NCBI GenBank assembly: GCA_041687095.1
Contig: JAWLCQ010000053.1
Coordinates: 1-27,010, forward strand
DNA from: JAWLCQ01 sp041687095
GTDB lineage: Bacteria; Planctomycetota; Phycisphaerae; SM23-33
Direction: 5' to 3'
Length of the DNA stretch: 27,010 nt
Both the position numbers and the translations under genes were made by a program. Below are positions 1 to 6,906 of the stretch, piece by piece (within the stretch, counting starts at the first letter, position 1; each line of letters begins with the position of its first letter). The notes under the pieces are model-generated. The model saw only the letters and a list, made by a program, of their open reading frames with translations, made no database searches and was not told the DNA's origin.

Positions 1-95
1 CCGGCTATTCTCCCTCGCCCCTCCGGGGCGAACAAGCCACGTGCGTCCAGGTCGCATCGTGCGGGACATCCACACCGAGATGTGTAGAACAACGA

Positions 96-323
96 GGTCA
101 GGAGACCCCCAACGCACACGCTTGCGACGCCCCAAGCGCATGCGATGCCCCAAGCGCGTGCGATGCCCCAAGCGCGTGCGACGCCCCAATCGCATGCGAT
201 GCCCCAAGCGCGTGCGATGCCCCAAGCGCTTGCGACGCCCCAAGCGCGTGCGACGCCCCAAGCGCGTGCGACGCCCCAAGCGCGTGCGACGCCCCAAGCG
301 CGTGCGCGGCGGGTCTCCTGACC
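96..323. repeat. Inverted 13-mers framing the tandem array
   Basis: GGTCAGGAGACCC (96-108) is the exact reverse complement of GGGTCTCCTGACC (311-323). The pair brackets the 18-bp array, so the whole block looks like one element with a repetitive core. The 13-mer is itself partly self-complementary (GGTC...GACC, GGTCTCC). A direct copy of the left side lies at 485-513. Confidence 0.8.
123..302. repeat. 18-bp tandem repeat array, ten copies
   Basis: Ten head-to-tail units of TGCGACGCCCCAAGCGCG fill this stretch exactly. The last four units (231-302) are identical. The first six carry a few substitutions, mainly C/T at the sixth base and G/A/T at the last base, and one G-to-T change inside the unit at 177-194. 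Identical copies at one end suggest recent expansion from that side. There are no spacers between units, so this is a minisatellite-like array and not a CRISPR. Confidence 0.95.
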
Positions 324-399
324 CGCCGCGTCCGGGAGGGGTGCGGGACGCCTCCGCGTTAGCGTCGTTGGAGCGCCCCCTTCGCGGCGGCGGCCTGGT

Positions 400-419
400 C
401 CTGAGCTTGTCGAAGGGCC
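400..419. repeat. Dispersed palindromic motif CCTGAGCTTGTCGAAGG
   Basis: The string CCTGAGCTTGTCGAAGGGCC is seen once here. From memory, very similar strings (CCTTCGACAAGCTCAGG on the other strand) occur as dispersed repeats in many environmental bacterial genomes. Calling it a repeat therefore rests on recall, not on a second copy in the window. Confidence 0.4.
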
Positions 420-484
420 GCCGCGACCGAAGCACCGCCATGACGCTGTCGCGGAAGCGCTTGTTGTCCTTCCCGGACGTTGGG

Positions 485-540
485 GGTCAGGAGACCCCGC
501 AACGCACGCGCTTGGGGCCGCGCACGCGCTTGGAGCGTCG
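485..540. repeat. Further copy of the array-flanking motif
   Basis: GGTCAGGAGACCCC occurs again at 485-498 and is followed by GCAACGCACGCGCTTGGGG and then CGCACGCGCTTGG. The CGCACGCGCTTGGGG part is the reverse complement of the core of the 18-bp array unit (CCCCAAGCGCGTGCG). The motif therefore appears in both orientations around the array. Confidence 0.7.
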
Positions 541-583
541 GGACCGCTGCCCCCGCCACGAGTTCCCGCCGCCCCCTGGCTGC

Positions 584-2308
584 TCATCGCCCGTGCGGCG
601 AGTGGGGGCTCTCGGGGTCGAACCACTGCTCCCACGTCGGGGCCAGATACCCCGGAACGCCTGAGAGTTCCAGCGTCATCAGGATGTCCAGGTAGCGGGG
701 GGGGCCGTCGGCGTCGGTGCGGAGTTCGCTGGCGCTGCCGACGTCGCAGCGGACGTGCCAGATCCGCCCGTCCATCCCCGCGGGCACCTTCACCGTCCTC
801 TCACCGGCCGTGTCGTACAGCATCGCCACCGCGCGGTCGGGCGTGCAGATCTGCAGGTGCAGCACGTCCGTCTCGTGCTGGGCGGCGGCGCGGACGGAGA
901 ACTCCTGCGTGCCCCGGGGGACGTAGAAGAACCAATCCCGGGCGGTCCCCACCGACAGGCGGAACCGCTTCCAGCCTTCCTCCCCGTCCTCCCCGAGGAG
1001 GACGAGCGGCGTGGCGGGGTAGGTGAACGCGAGGAACCGCTCCGCCCCCGTCACCCGCACCGTCGTGACCCCGCGGACCTTGCCCAGGTCGAGGTTCGGG
1101 TGCGCGTGGTCGCCGTGCACGTGCTCCAGGGCGGTCTCCGCATCGAGCACGGCCGCCCCGTCCGAGCCCGCCGCCACGACGCGGGCGGCGGGGGGGCGTT
1201 TCGCCTCATCGGGGGCGTCCGAGTGCGAGCCGCGCGGCAGATACGTTCCCACGCGGAGCTTGAGTTCCCTCCCCGCCGGGTTCCACAGCGCGAAGCGGGC
1301 GTCGCCGAGGATCTCGCACCCGTCGGGGTCGCCCAGGGCGGGGCAGGGGGAGAAGTTCTGCAGCGTGGGCCAACGTCGGCGGGTGGCGTCGTCCATGGCG
1401 GCCTGCATGTAGGTTTCGGTGACGTAGGGGTCGATCTGCGGGGCCTGGCCGCTGGTGGGGTCGAACCACTCCTCGGGGCTGCGGGCGATGTAGGGGGGCA
1501 CGCCCTCGAGCACGAAGTTGATGTTGGAGTAGTTGTGCGAATCGCCCAGGCGGACCTCGATGGTCCAGAACTTCCCGTCCGCCCCGGGTTCGACCTCGAC
1601 CCAGGTGGACTGCTCCTGCCCATACTTGCCGTCGGTGGGCTCCCCGTGGAGGGGCTGGCCCCAGAGGGTGCGGACTCGCTGCCCGCGGGGGCTGAGAATC
1701 GAGTAGCCCCAGTCCTCGCGCTGGGACATGCAGTCCTTGCCCCGCGTCGCGGAGACCTTGAAGGTCTTGACCCCGCGCGGGACCCAGAAGGTCCACGTCC
1801 GTGGGACCGACGCCTGGAAGACCGCGCGGTGCCCGTCGCGGACGTGCTCCAGCGGGGTGCCCGTGTACAGCACGCTCCGCGGGAGCGACGAGCGGACGAA
1901 GACGTTCACGGACCGGCCCTGCCGGACGCGCGGCTTCCCGTCGGGCCCCATCGTCTGAACGGGCGGGTTGATCTCGAGCAGGTAAGTGCCCTTGAGGCCG
2001 GCGGGGACGGTGACGGTGGCCTGGGACTTCTCGAGCGTGCACGGTTCATCGACGACGGCCTCCCCCGCCGGATCGGTCACGCGGAGGTGGATCTCGTCGG
2101 TGTTCCATCCGTCGATGGCCCAGCGCATGGCCCCGACGGTGACGGTGAACTCCTTCCCGTCCGGGTTCTGGAGGAACATGCGGGGCTTGTAGCTGAGGAA
2201 GTGGCCCCAGTCGCCCAGGCCGGTCTCCCCGTGCGCGGGGAGGGCGGGCAGCAGGGCGGGCAAGGCAGCAAGAACGAGCAGCAGGAGGCGAACGCGGTGC
2301 GTGGACAT
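584..2308 (-). CDS. Secreted hypothetical protein with internal duplication
   Basis: A 574-aa protein of no recognised family. Its N-terminus (MSTHRVRLLLLVLAALPALL...AHGE) is a classical signal peptide, so the protein is probably exported. Two related segments can be seen. Each contains a [FW]xVPRGxxxFxV strand motif, then a [IL]W-type strand, and each ends in LxGVPxYxAxxxEQWFDP-like sequence (LEGVPPYIARSPEEWFDP and LSGVPGYLAPTWEQWFDP). This suggests two beta-sandwich-like repeats. The frame stays open far upstream, but that extension runs through the neighbouring gene and a repeat hairpin. I chose the ATG at 2308 because the signal peptide begins there and a GGGAGA-like ribosome site lies just upstream. 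It is divergent from the beta-propeller gene at 2450, with 141 bp between them. Function unknown. Confidence 0.85.
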   Translation of the reverse strand: MSTHRVRLLLLVLAALPALLPALPAHGETGLGDWGHFLSYKPRMFLQNPDGKEFTVTVGAMRWAIDGWNTDEIHLRVTDPAGEAVVDEPCTLEKSQATVTVPAGLKGTYLLEINPPVQTMGPDGKPRVRQGRSVNVFVRSSLPRSVLYTGTPLEHVRDGHRAVFQASVPRTWTFWVPRGVKTFKVSATRGKDCMSQREDWGYSILSPRGQRVRTLWGQPLHGEPTDGKYGQEQSTWVEVEPGADGKFWTIEVRLGDSHNYSNINFVLEGVPPYIARSPEEWFDPTSGQAPQIDPYVTETYMQAAMDDATRRRWPTLQNFSPCPALGDPDGCEILGDARFALWNPAGRELKLRVGTYLPRGSHSDAPDEAKRPPAARVVAAGSDGAAVLDAETALEHVHGDHAHPNLDLGKVRGVTTVRVTGAERFLAFTYPATPLVLLGEDGEEGWKRFRLSVGTARDWFFYVPRGTQEFSVRAAAQHETDVLHLQICTPDRAVAMLYDTAGERTVKVPAGMDGRIWHVRCDVGSASELRTDADGPPRYLDILMTLELSGVPGYLAPTWEQWFDPESPHSPHGR

Positions 2309-2449
2309 GGGAGTCTCCCGTCTTCGGCGGTGGGGGGGGATTGCCGACGAACTGGCTTTCTCTGCGAGCATCGGGTGCGTAGTATAGGACACCGTAGCCG
2401 GAATCCCATCCTCGAATCCGTCGGTTCGCACGAAGTAAGGAGATCCGCC

Positions 2450-3796
2450 ATGAGACGCTTCCTCGCCCCGGCCCTGCTGGCCGCGATGCTTCTGCCCCAC
2501 ACCGCCCTGGCCCAGAAGATGGGCTACATGAACCTGTTCACCGCCGCCGAGGCCGCCGCCGAACCCCACGTCGTCGCCCCCTCCCGCACTCTGGAGCAGG
2601 ACTTCATCGACGGGCAGTGGGAGGGGATTCTCGCGGCGTCCGACGGGAACACCTACTTCTCCGTCTCCTCGCACTCGCCCGACCGAAACGGGCAGTTCTA
2701 CGTCTACGACCCCCGCAAGGACACCGTCCGCCACATCATCGACATCGGCACCTGGTGCGGGGAGACCGACTCCATCGGCAAGCTCAACACCCAGGGCAAG
2801 ATCCACTCCCAGATCTTCGAGGCCGACGGCAAACTCTACTGCTCCACCACCAGCGCCCACATGCCCGAAGACTTCCCCTACAAGGGCGGGCACTTCCTGA
2901 GCTACGACCTGGCGACCGGGGAGTGCAAGGACCTCGGTGTGTACGAGGATTCCCAGGGCGGGCTGCTGACGATGCTCTACGAGCCCGTCTACAAACGCCT
3001 CTACGCCATCAGCCAGGGCGAGGCCACGCTGATCTACTACGACCTCGAGACGGGGAAGATCGTGAAGGTGGGCTCGGTCGAGAACTCGCCCCACCAGTGC
3101 CGCGTCCTCGTCAGCGACAAGCGGGGGAACGTCTACGGGAGCACCTGGGACGGGATGGTCTACCAGTACGATCCGAAGCTCGACCGCGTGCGCTACCTGC
3201 TGACCCGCGTGCCCCACGACCCCGACGCCCCCCAGCCGCCCCGCGGGCCCTACACGCAGTTGACGCGGTACGACGGGAAGATCGCGGGGTGGCTGGCCTC
3301 GCACTGGGTGATGATGTGCTGGGATGAGAAGACGCAGTGGTGGTACGGCGTGCGCGGGAACGACGAGTACCTCTTCCGCTTCCGCCCGCCGACCGACGAC
3401 AAGGCCATCCGCTGCGAGGTCGAGGGCCTCGCCCCCTTCGGGTTCCGCCCGAGCAAGGAGGCCCAGCCCCGCTTCGCCTCCCTGGGCATGTGCATCCTGG
3501 GGCGGGACGTGTGGTACTGCTCGTACCCGGTGTGGCAGTCGCAGGCGCACCTGATGAGCTACAACATCGACAGCGGGAAGGTCACGAACCACGGCAAGAT
3601 CGTGACGGACGGGAACCGGAGGGTGAGCGAAATCCACTCGCTCGTCCCCGGGTCCGACGGCAAACTCCACGCCGTCGCCATGGTCTGGTCCATCCAGGAC
3701 AAAGACCCCGCCAACGACTGGGGCCAGCGCGCCCAGTGCTACATCCACTCGCGATTCCTGACCATCGACCCCAAGGCGAGCCTGCGGAAACCGTAG
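2450..3796 (+). CDS. Secreted beta-propeller-like protein
   Basis: A 448-aa protein starting MRRFLAPALLAAMLLPHTALA, a clear signal peptide with cleavage expected after ALA. The rest has repeated motifs such as YFSVSSHSPDRNGQFYVYD, GHFLSYDLATGE, IYYDLETGKIVKVG, NVYGSTWDGMVYQYDPK and LMSYNIDSGKVTNHG. These (Y/L)xYDxxTGxxxxxG blades are typical of PQQ/Kelch-like beta-propellers. I infer an extracytoplasmic propeller of perhaps six to seven blades; no catalytic residues can be assigned. TAAGGAG lies eight bases before the ATG and fixes the start. The nearby sulfatase and the divergent secreted protein suggest a small locus for handling extracellular polymers, but this is only context. Confidence 0.88.
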   Translation: MRRFLAPALLAAMLLPHTALAQKMGYMNLFTAAEAAAEPHVVAPSRTLEQDFIDGQWEGILAASDGNTYFSVSSHSPDRNGQFYVYDPRKDTVRHIIDIGTWCGETDSIGKLNTQGKIHSQIFEADGKLYCSTTSAHMPEDFPYKGGHFLSYDLATGECKDLGVYEDSQGGLLTMLYEPVYKRLYAISQGEATLIYYDLETGKIVKVGSVENSPHQCRVLVSDKRGNVYGSTWDGMVYQYDPKLDRVRYLLTRVPHDPDAPQPPRGPYTQLTRYDGKIAGWLASHWVMMCWDEKTQWWYGVRGNDEYLFRFRPPTDDKAIRCEVEGLAPFGFRPSKEAQPRFASLGMCILGRDVWYCSYPVWQSQAHLMSYNIDSGKVTNHGKIVTDGNRRVSEIHSLVPGSDGKLHAVAMVWSIQDKDPANDWGQRAQCYIHSRFLTIDPKASLRKP

Positions 3797-3806
3797 CGGG
3801 GGAGGC

Positions 3807-3868
3807 GATTTCGGATTTGGGATTTGGGATTTCGGATTTGGCAAATCCCAAATCCCAAATCCGAAATC
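3807..3868. repeat. Perfect 26-bp hairpin of GGATTT(G) units
   Basis: Bases 3807-3832 are the exact reverse complement of 3843-3868, with a ten-base loop (CGGATTTGGC). The arms are made of repeated GGATTTG/GGATTTC units, and the repeat pattern continues to about 3877. It sits ten bases after the propeller gene stop and could act as a transcription terminator, although no T run follows. Its AT-richer, iterated composition is unlike its surroundings and looks like an inserted repeat. Confidence 0.9.
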
Positions 3869-3931
3869 CCAAATCCGCAATTCCTCCCCTCTGGCATTGA
3901 GCTTCCCTTTCGTGTAATCCCTGGATTCACC

Positions 3932-5599
3932 ATGGAAAGCAACCAGCACGCAACGCGTCCCAACGTCGTTCTGATCCTCGTCGATGACATGGGCTACTCC
4001 GACATCGGGTGCTATGGGTCGGAGATCCACACGCCCAACCTCGACCGCCTCGCCAACCGCGGGGTGCGATTCTCGCAGATGTACAACTGCGCCCGCTGCT
4101 GCCCCACGCGGGCGTCGCTGCTGACGGGCCTGTACCCGCACCAGGCGGGGATCGGAAACATGGTGGGCGACATGGGCGTCGGGCCCGCCTACCAGGGCTA
4201 TCTCCGCGACGACTGCGTCACCCTCGCCGAGGTCCTCGGGGCGGCCGGCTACCGCACGCTGATGAGCGGCAAGTGGCACGTCGGGGGCGGGTACGCCGCC
4301 AACCACCCCGAGACCTGGGCCCCCGGAACCAAGCCCTACCCCATCCCCACGCAGCGGGGCTTCGATGAGTACTACGGCATGCTGTCGGGGGGGGGCAGCT
4401 ACTTCAACCCGCCGTACATGATGCGCGGGGAGCGCCTCGTCTACCCGGCCGGGCCCGACTACTACCTCACCGACGACATCTCCGAACAAGCCGTCCGCAT
4501 GATCCGCGAGACCGCCCGCGAGACCGCCGGGGCCACCCCGCCCGCCGGGGGGGCCATCGACGGCGAGAAGCAGCCGTTCTTTCTCTACGTCGCTTACACC
4601 GCCCCGCACTGGCCCCTGCACGCGATGCCCGAGGACATCGCCCGCTACGAAGGCCGCTACCGCCAGGGCTGGGACGCCCTCCGCTCCGCCCGCCACGAGG
4701 AACTCAAGGGCCTCGGCGTGCTCGATCCCAAGTGGCCCATCTCCCCGCGCGACGAGAAGGCGCCCCCGTTCGACGACCTCGACCCCGCCCGCCGCGACTG
4801 GGAGGACCTCCGCATGGCCGTCTACGCCGCACAGGTCGACCGCATGGACCAGGGCGTCGGACGCATCCTCGACGAACTCCGCCGCCTCCGCATCGAGGAC
4901 GACACCATCGTCATGTTCCTCTCCGACAACGGCGGCTGTGCCGAGTTCCTCGCCGAGGACACCAACAAGCCCGAGCCCTTCCGCTACAACATCCCCACGT
5001 GGGACGGTCGGCCGATGACGGTGGGCAACATCCCGGGCCTCCGCCCCGGGTCCGACACCACCTTCATGAGCTACGACCTGCCCTGGGCCAACGCGTCCAA
5101 CTCGCCCTTCCGCATGTTCAAGCACTGGGTCCACGAGGGCGGGATCAGCACGCCGTTCATCGTCCACTGGCCCGCGGGCCTGGGCACCCAGCCCCGCATG
5201 TGCCACTCGCAGGCGCACGTGATGGACATCATGGCCACCCTGGTTGAGGTCACCGGCGCGCCGTACCCGCAGGAGCATCACGGAACGGCCATCCAGCCGC
5301 TGGAGGGCGAGAGCTTCCTGCCCGCCCTGCGCGGGTCGAGTTGGCAGCGCGAGCGCCCGCTGTTCTGGGAGCATCACGGCAACCGGGCGGTCCGCGATGG
5401 GCAGTGGAAGCTCGTGCAGAAGGAGGGGGCCCCCTGGGAACTGCACGAGATGGAGGCCGACCGCACCGAGGTCAACGACCTCGCCGCCGCCGAGCCCGGC
5501 CGGGCCCAGGACCTGCACGCGATGTACGACGAGTGGGCCCGGCGCTGCGGCGTGCTGACGCACGAGGAGATCCGCGCCATCCGCCAGGCGAAGCGGTAG
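3932..5599 (+). CDS. Type I sulfatase (formylglycine-dependent)
   Basis: A 555-aa alkaline-phosphatase-superfamily sulfatase that would hydrolyse a sulfate ester. It opens with RPNVVLILVDDMGYSDIGCYG, where D18 and D19 are the expected calcium ligands. The maturation signature CCPTRASLLTG follows, so C56 is the residue converted to formylglycine and R60 completes the CxPxR motif. SDNGG (D332, N333) is the second metal pair. The C-terminal DGQWKLV...ELHEMEADRTEVNDLA block is typical of arylsulfatases. From this ATG there is no signal peptide; upstream codons in frame only read the repeat hairpin, so an earlier start is unlikely. Substrate unknown: polysaccharide sulfatases are numerous in planctomycetes. 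The ribosome site is weak. Confidence 0.93.
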   Translation: MESNQHATRPNVVLILVDDMGYSDIGCYGSEIHTPNLDRLANRGVRFSQMYNCARCCPTRASLLTGLYPHQAGIGNMVGDMGVGPAYQGYLRDDCVTLAEVLGAAGYRTLMSGKWHVGGGYAANHPETWAPGTKPYPIPTQRGFDEYYGMLSGGGSYFNPPYMMRGERLVYPAGPDYYLTDDISEQAVRMIRETARETAGATPPAGGAIDGEKQPFFLYVAYTAPHWPLHAMPEDIARYEGRYRQGWDALRSARHEELKGLGVLDPKWPISPRDEKAPPFDDLDPARRDWEDLRMAVYAAQVDRMDQGVGRILDELRRLRIEDDTIVMFLSDNGGCAEFLAEDTNKPEPFRYNIPTWDGRPMTVGNIPGLRPGSDTTFMSYDLPWANASNSPFRMFKHWVHEGGISTPFIVHWPAGLGTQPRMCHSQAHVMDIMATLVEVTGAPYPQEHHGTAIQPLEGESFLPALRGSSWQRERPLFWEHHGNRAVRDGQWKLVQKEGAPWELHEMEADRTEVNDLAAAEPGRAQDLHAMYDEWARRCGVLTHEEIRAIRQAKR

Positions 5600-5625
5600 G
5601 CGGGGAGGATCGAGCCCCCGCACCG

Positions 5626-5696
5626 CCTCGAAAAGGGGGACAGGCACCTGCGCGGCAAGAAGCATGCCGCTGCGGAGCCAGTCCCCGTTTTCGAGG
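5626..5696. repeat. REP-like inverted repeat with GGGGACAGG/CCAGTCCCC arms
   Basis: Two 19-bp arms, CCTCGAAAAGGGGGACAGG (5626-5644) and CCAGTCCCCGTTTTCGAGG (5678-5696), pair with two mismatches. A small inner stem GCGGCA/TGCCGC (5652-5657 with 5665-5670) lies inside. From memory, motifs of the form AAAGGGGACAGGCACC...GGAGCCAGTCCCCTTT accompany REP-associated transposases (RAYT/TnpA-REP) in several phyla. No transposase is encoded here, so this would be a non-autonomous copy. Confidence 0.75.
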
Positions 5697-5767
5697 CTCC
5701 CTGCACTGCAAACGCGCAAGATCCTGGGTTTTTCGAGGATGTTCGCCGGTCCTCAAACGGCGCTCAC

Positions 5768-5806
5768 TTCGATTGGGGCCGTGGCAGGGGCGACAGCCCA
5801 ATCGAA
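5768..5806. repeat. Short hairpin TTCGATTGGG/CCCAATCGAA
   Basis: Perfect ten-base arms at 5768-5777 and 5797-5806 with a 19-base loop. It directly abuts the larger inverted-repeat element starting at 5811 and may be part of the same insertion. Confidence 0.7.
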
Positions 5807-5810
5807 AATC

Positions 5811-6012
5811 CGTAACCGTTCACGCCTATGCACGCGGCGACAGGAGCCTGAAGAAACAGCCGGAGAGAAGGGGATTACACAGATTTCAGGATTCCGCAGA
5901 AGAGAGAGAAGAGCGGTGTTCTCCTTCTCCGTAATCTGCGCAATCCCTTTCTTCGGGGCTGTTTCTTCTCTTCACGCCTTCGCTGCTGTTTGCGAAGGCG
6001 TGAACGGTTACG
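5811..6012. repeat. 202-bp palindromic element with 16-bp terminal inverted repeats
   Basis: The ends CGTAACCGTTCACGCC (5811-5826) and GGCGTGAACGGTTACG (5997-6012) are perfect reverse complements. Inside, GAAGAAACAGCC...GGGATTACACAGAT near 5852-5884 is imperfectly complementary to ATCTGCGCAATCCC...GGGGCTGTTTCTTC near 5934-5970, so most of the unit can fold on itself. The right end can also form a separate perfect 13-bp hairpin, TTCACGCCTTCGC (5971-5983) with GCGAAGGCGTGAA (5992-6004), which excludes the long-range pairing. It resembles a MITE-like non-coding mobile repeat. The motif GTAACCGTTCACG recurs at 26934. Confidence 0.8.
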
Positions 6013-6370
6013 TGTTCCGGCCTTTCCGTCTCCGGTCTCCGGTCTTACGGCGGGGCGGTGGGGCGGTAGCCCCATGCGTGGGGTAGGGGTTCAGTGGCAG
6101 GGAGGCATGGGGAGCCGCAGGGAGTCGCTATCGGTTTTTTTCGGATTCGAAGCCTTTTGGTCTTGCACGTTTTTCCCTGCCATGGCATTTTACGTTTTGT
6201 AAAAGGTAAACGGTTTCCGCCGGCCCGGAGCTCGCTACACATCGGTCGATCCGAGCAGACGGTGGGAACTCAGGACGAAACGGCGGAACGCCTTTCCTCC
6301 GCTGTGCACCAGAGTCGGGAGAATCGTCAGTGTCGCCTTTCGTGTGCCATGCAAGCGGAGCGAGTCGTCC

Positions 6371-6733
6371 ATGAATGTGGGACGCGAAGCGGATCGCGAT
6401 CAGGATTCCGGCAGCCTCTGCCAGCCAGGGACGGGCTGGAGCGGGTTGGATTCGTCGGTCGTGGCGGTATCGGGGCGAGGGGCACGGAAGCCCATCCCCC
6501 CGAAGCTGTACCGCATCGGTGAGGTGGCGGAGTACTCGGGGGTCTCGCGGCAGACCATCCACAACTACACGACGATGGGCCTCATTCGCGAAGCGCAGTG
6601 GACACGAGGGGGGCATCGGTTGTATGACGAAACGGTCTTCGGCCGCCTCGACGCCATCGAGGAACTCAAGGCCCAGAACAAGACGATGGAGCACATCCGC
6701 GAGGAGTTCTCCCGGCAGTACGGGTTGAGCTAG
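6371..6733 (+). CDS. MerR-type transcriptional regulator (short form)
   Basis: A 120-aa protein whose second half is a MerR winged helix-turn-helix: KLYRIGEVAEYSGVSRQTIHNYTTMGLI (helix-turn-helix), then RGGHRLYDETVFGRLDAIEELK (wing and second helix), then a short helix ending SRQYGLS. There is no effector domain, so it is a DNA-binding module only. The first 45 residues are low-complexity. ATG 6371 is one candidate start, GTG 6344 an upstream one, and GTG 6461 would give a 90-aa protein closer to normal MerR architecture. It lies 173 bp before the flagellar operon in the same direction and may regulate it, but no operator has been identified. Confidence 0.8.
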   Translation: MNVGREADRDQDSGSLCQPGTGWSGLDSSVVAVSGRGARKPIPPKLYRIGEVAEYSGVSRQTIHNYTTMGLIREAQWTRGGHRLYDETVFGRLDAIEELKAQNKTMEHIREEFSRQYGLS

Positions 6734-6906
6734 GCGGCCGGCGGCGCGCCTGGCGGCGGTTGTGCGACGAGAGGCGGTTCGGAGCGGGACGGTGCGGAAG
6801 GGCAGGAGGCTCTTTCGCGGGATTGCGGGCTGCAGGACGCGGCCCTGGCATCATGGATGAGACGAGCGGGGCGTTTGCCCCACGCGTCGGTCAAGGAGGA
6901 CCGGCC

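Larger units (their letters stand above)
1..583. other. Gene-free repeat-rich left edge
   Basis: I see no credible gene here. The open frames on both strands come from high GC and from an 18-bp repeat whose length is a multiple of three, giving an Arg/Pro/Lys-rich translation with no domain. The segment holds the tandem array, two inverted 13-mers around it, and a further copy of the same motif near 485-540. A gene to the left of the window could end in the first bases, but nothing shows this. Confidence 0.6.
5600..6370. other. 770-bp gap filled with palindromic repeats
   Basis: No protein or RNA gene is visible. The first 415 bases are almost entirely inverted repeats (listed separately). 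The remainder (about 6013-6370) is unremarkable GC-rich sequence plus a short AT-richer patch near 6126-6210 with TTTTAC/GTAAAA self-complementarity. That patch could hold the promoter of the downstream MerR-type gene. Confidence 0.5.

Noticed and set aside
123..302. Possible CRISPR array
   Set aside because: The 18-bp units are contiguous with no spacers and no cas genes are nearby.
41..664. 207-codon open frame with Arg/Pro/Lys repeats
   Set aside because: It is produced by the 18-bp tandem array (a multiple of three) and overlaps the 3' end of a better supported gene; no start signal or domain.
755..2449. 565-codon plus-strand extension upstream of the propeller protein
   Set aside because: Antisense to the secreted 574-aa gene, with composition of a shadow frame; signal peptide and ribosome site at 2450 define the gene.
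2309..5719. N-terminal extension giving a 1711-codon minus-strand frame
   Set aside because: It runs antisense through the sulfatase and propeller genes and the repeat hairpin; the signal peptide at 2308 marks the real start.
6200..6222. TAAA-N15-GCCG, sigma-28-like, upstream of the MerR gene
   Set aside because: The last four bases of the -10 element (GCCC instead of ATAA) do not match, unlike the good site before fliA.
6751..6765. Sigma-54-like GG-N10-GC (TGGCGGCGGTTGTGC) before fliF-fliG
   Set aside because: Only the core dinucleotides and a few other bases match; in such GC-rich sequence this is expected by chance, and no sigma-54 activator gene is nearby.
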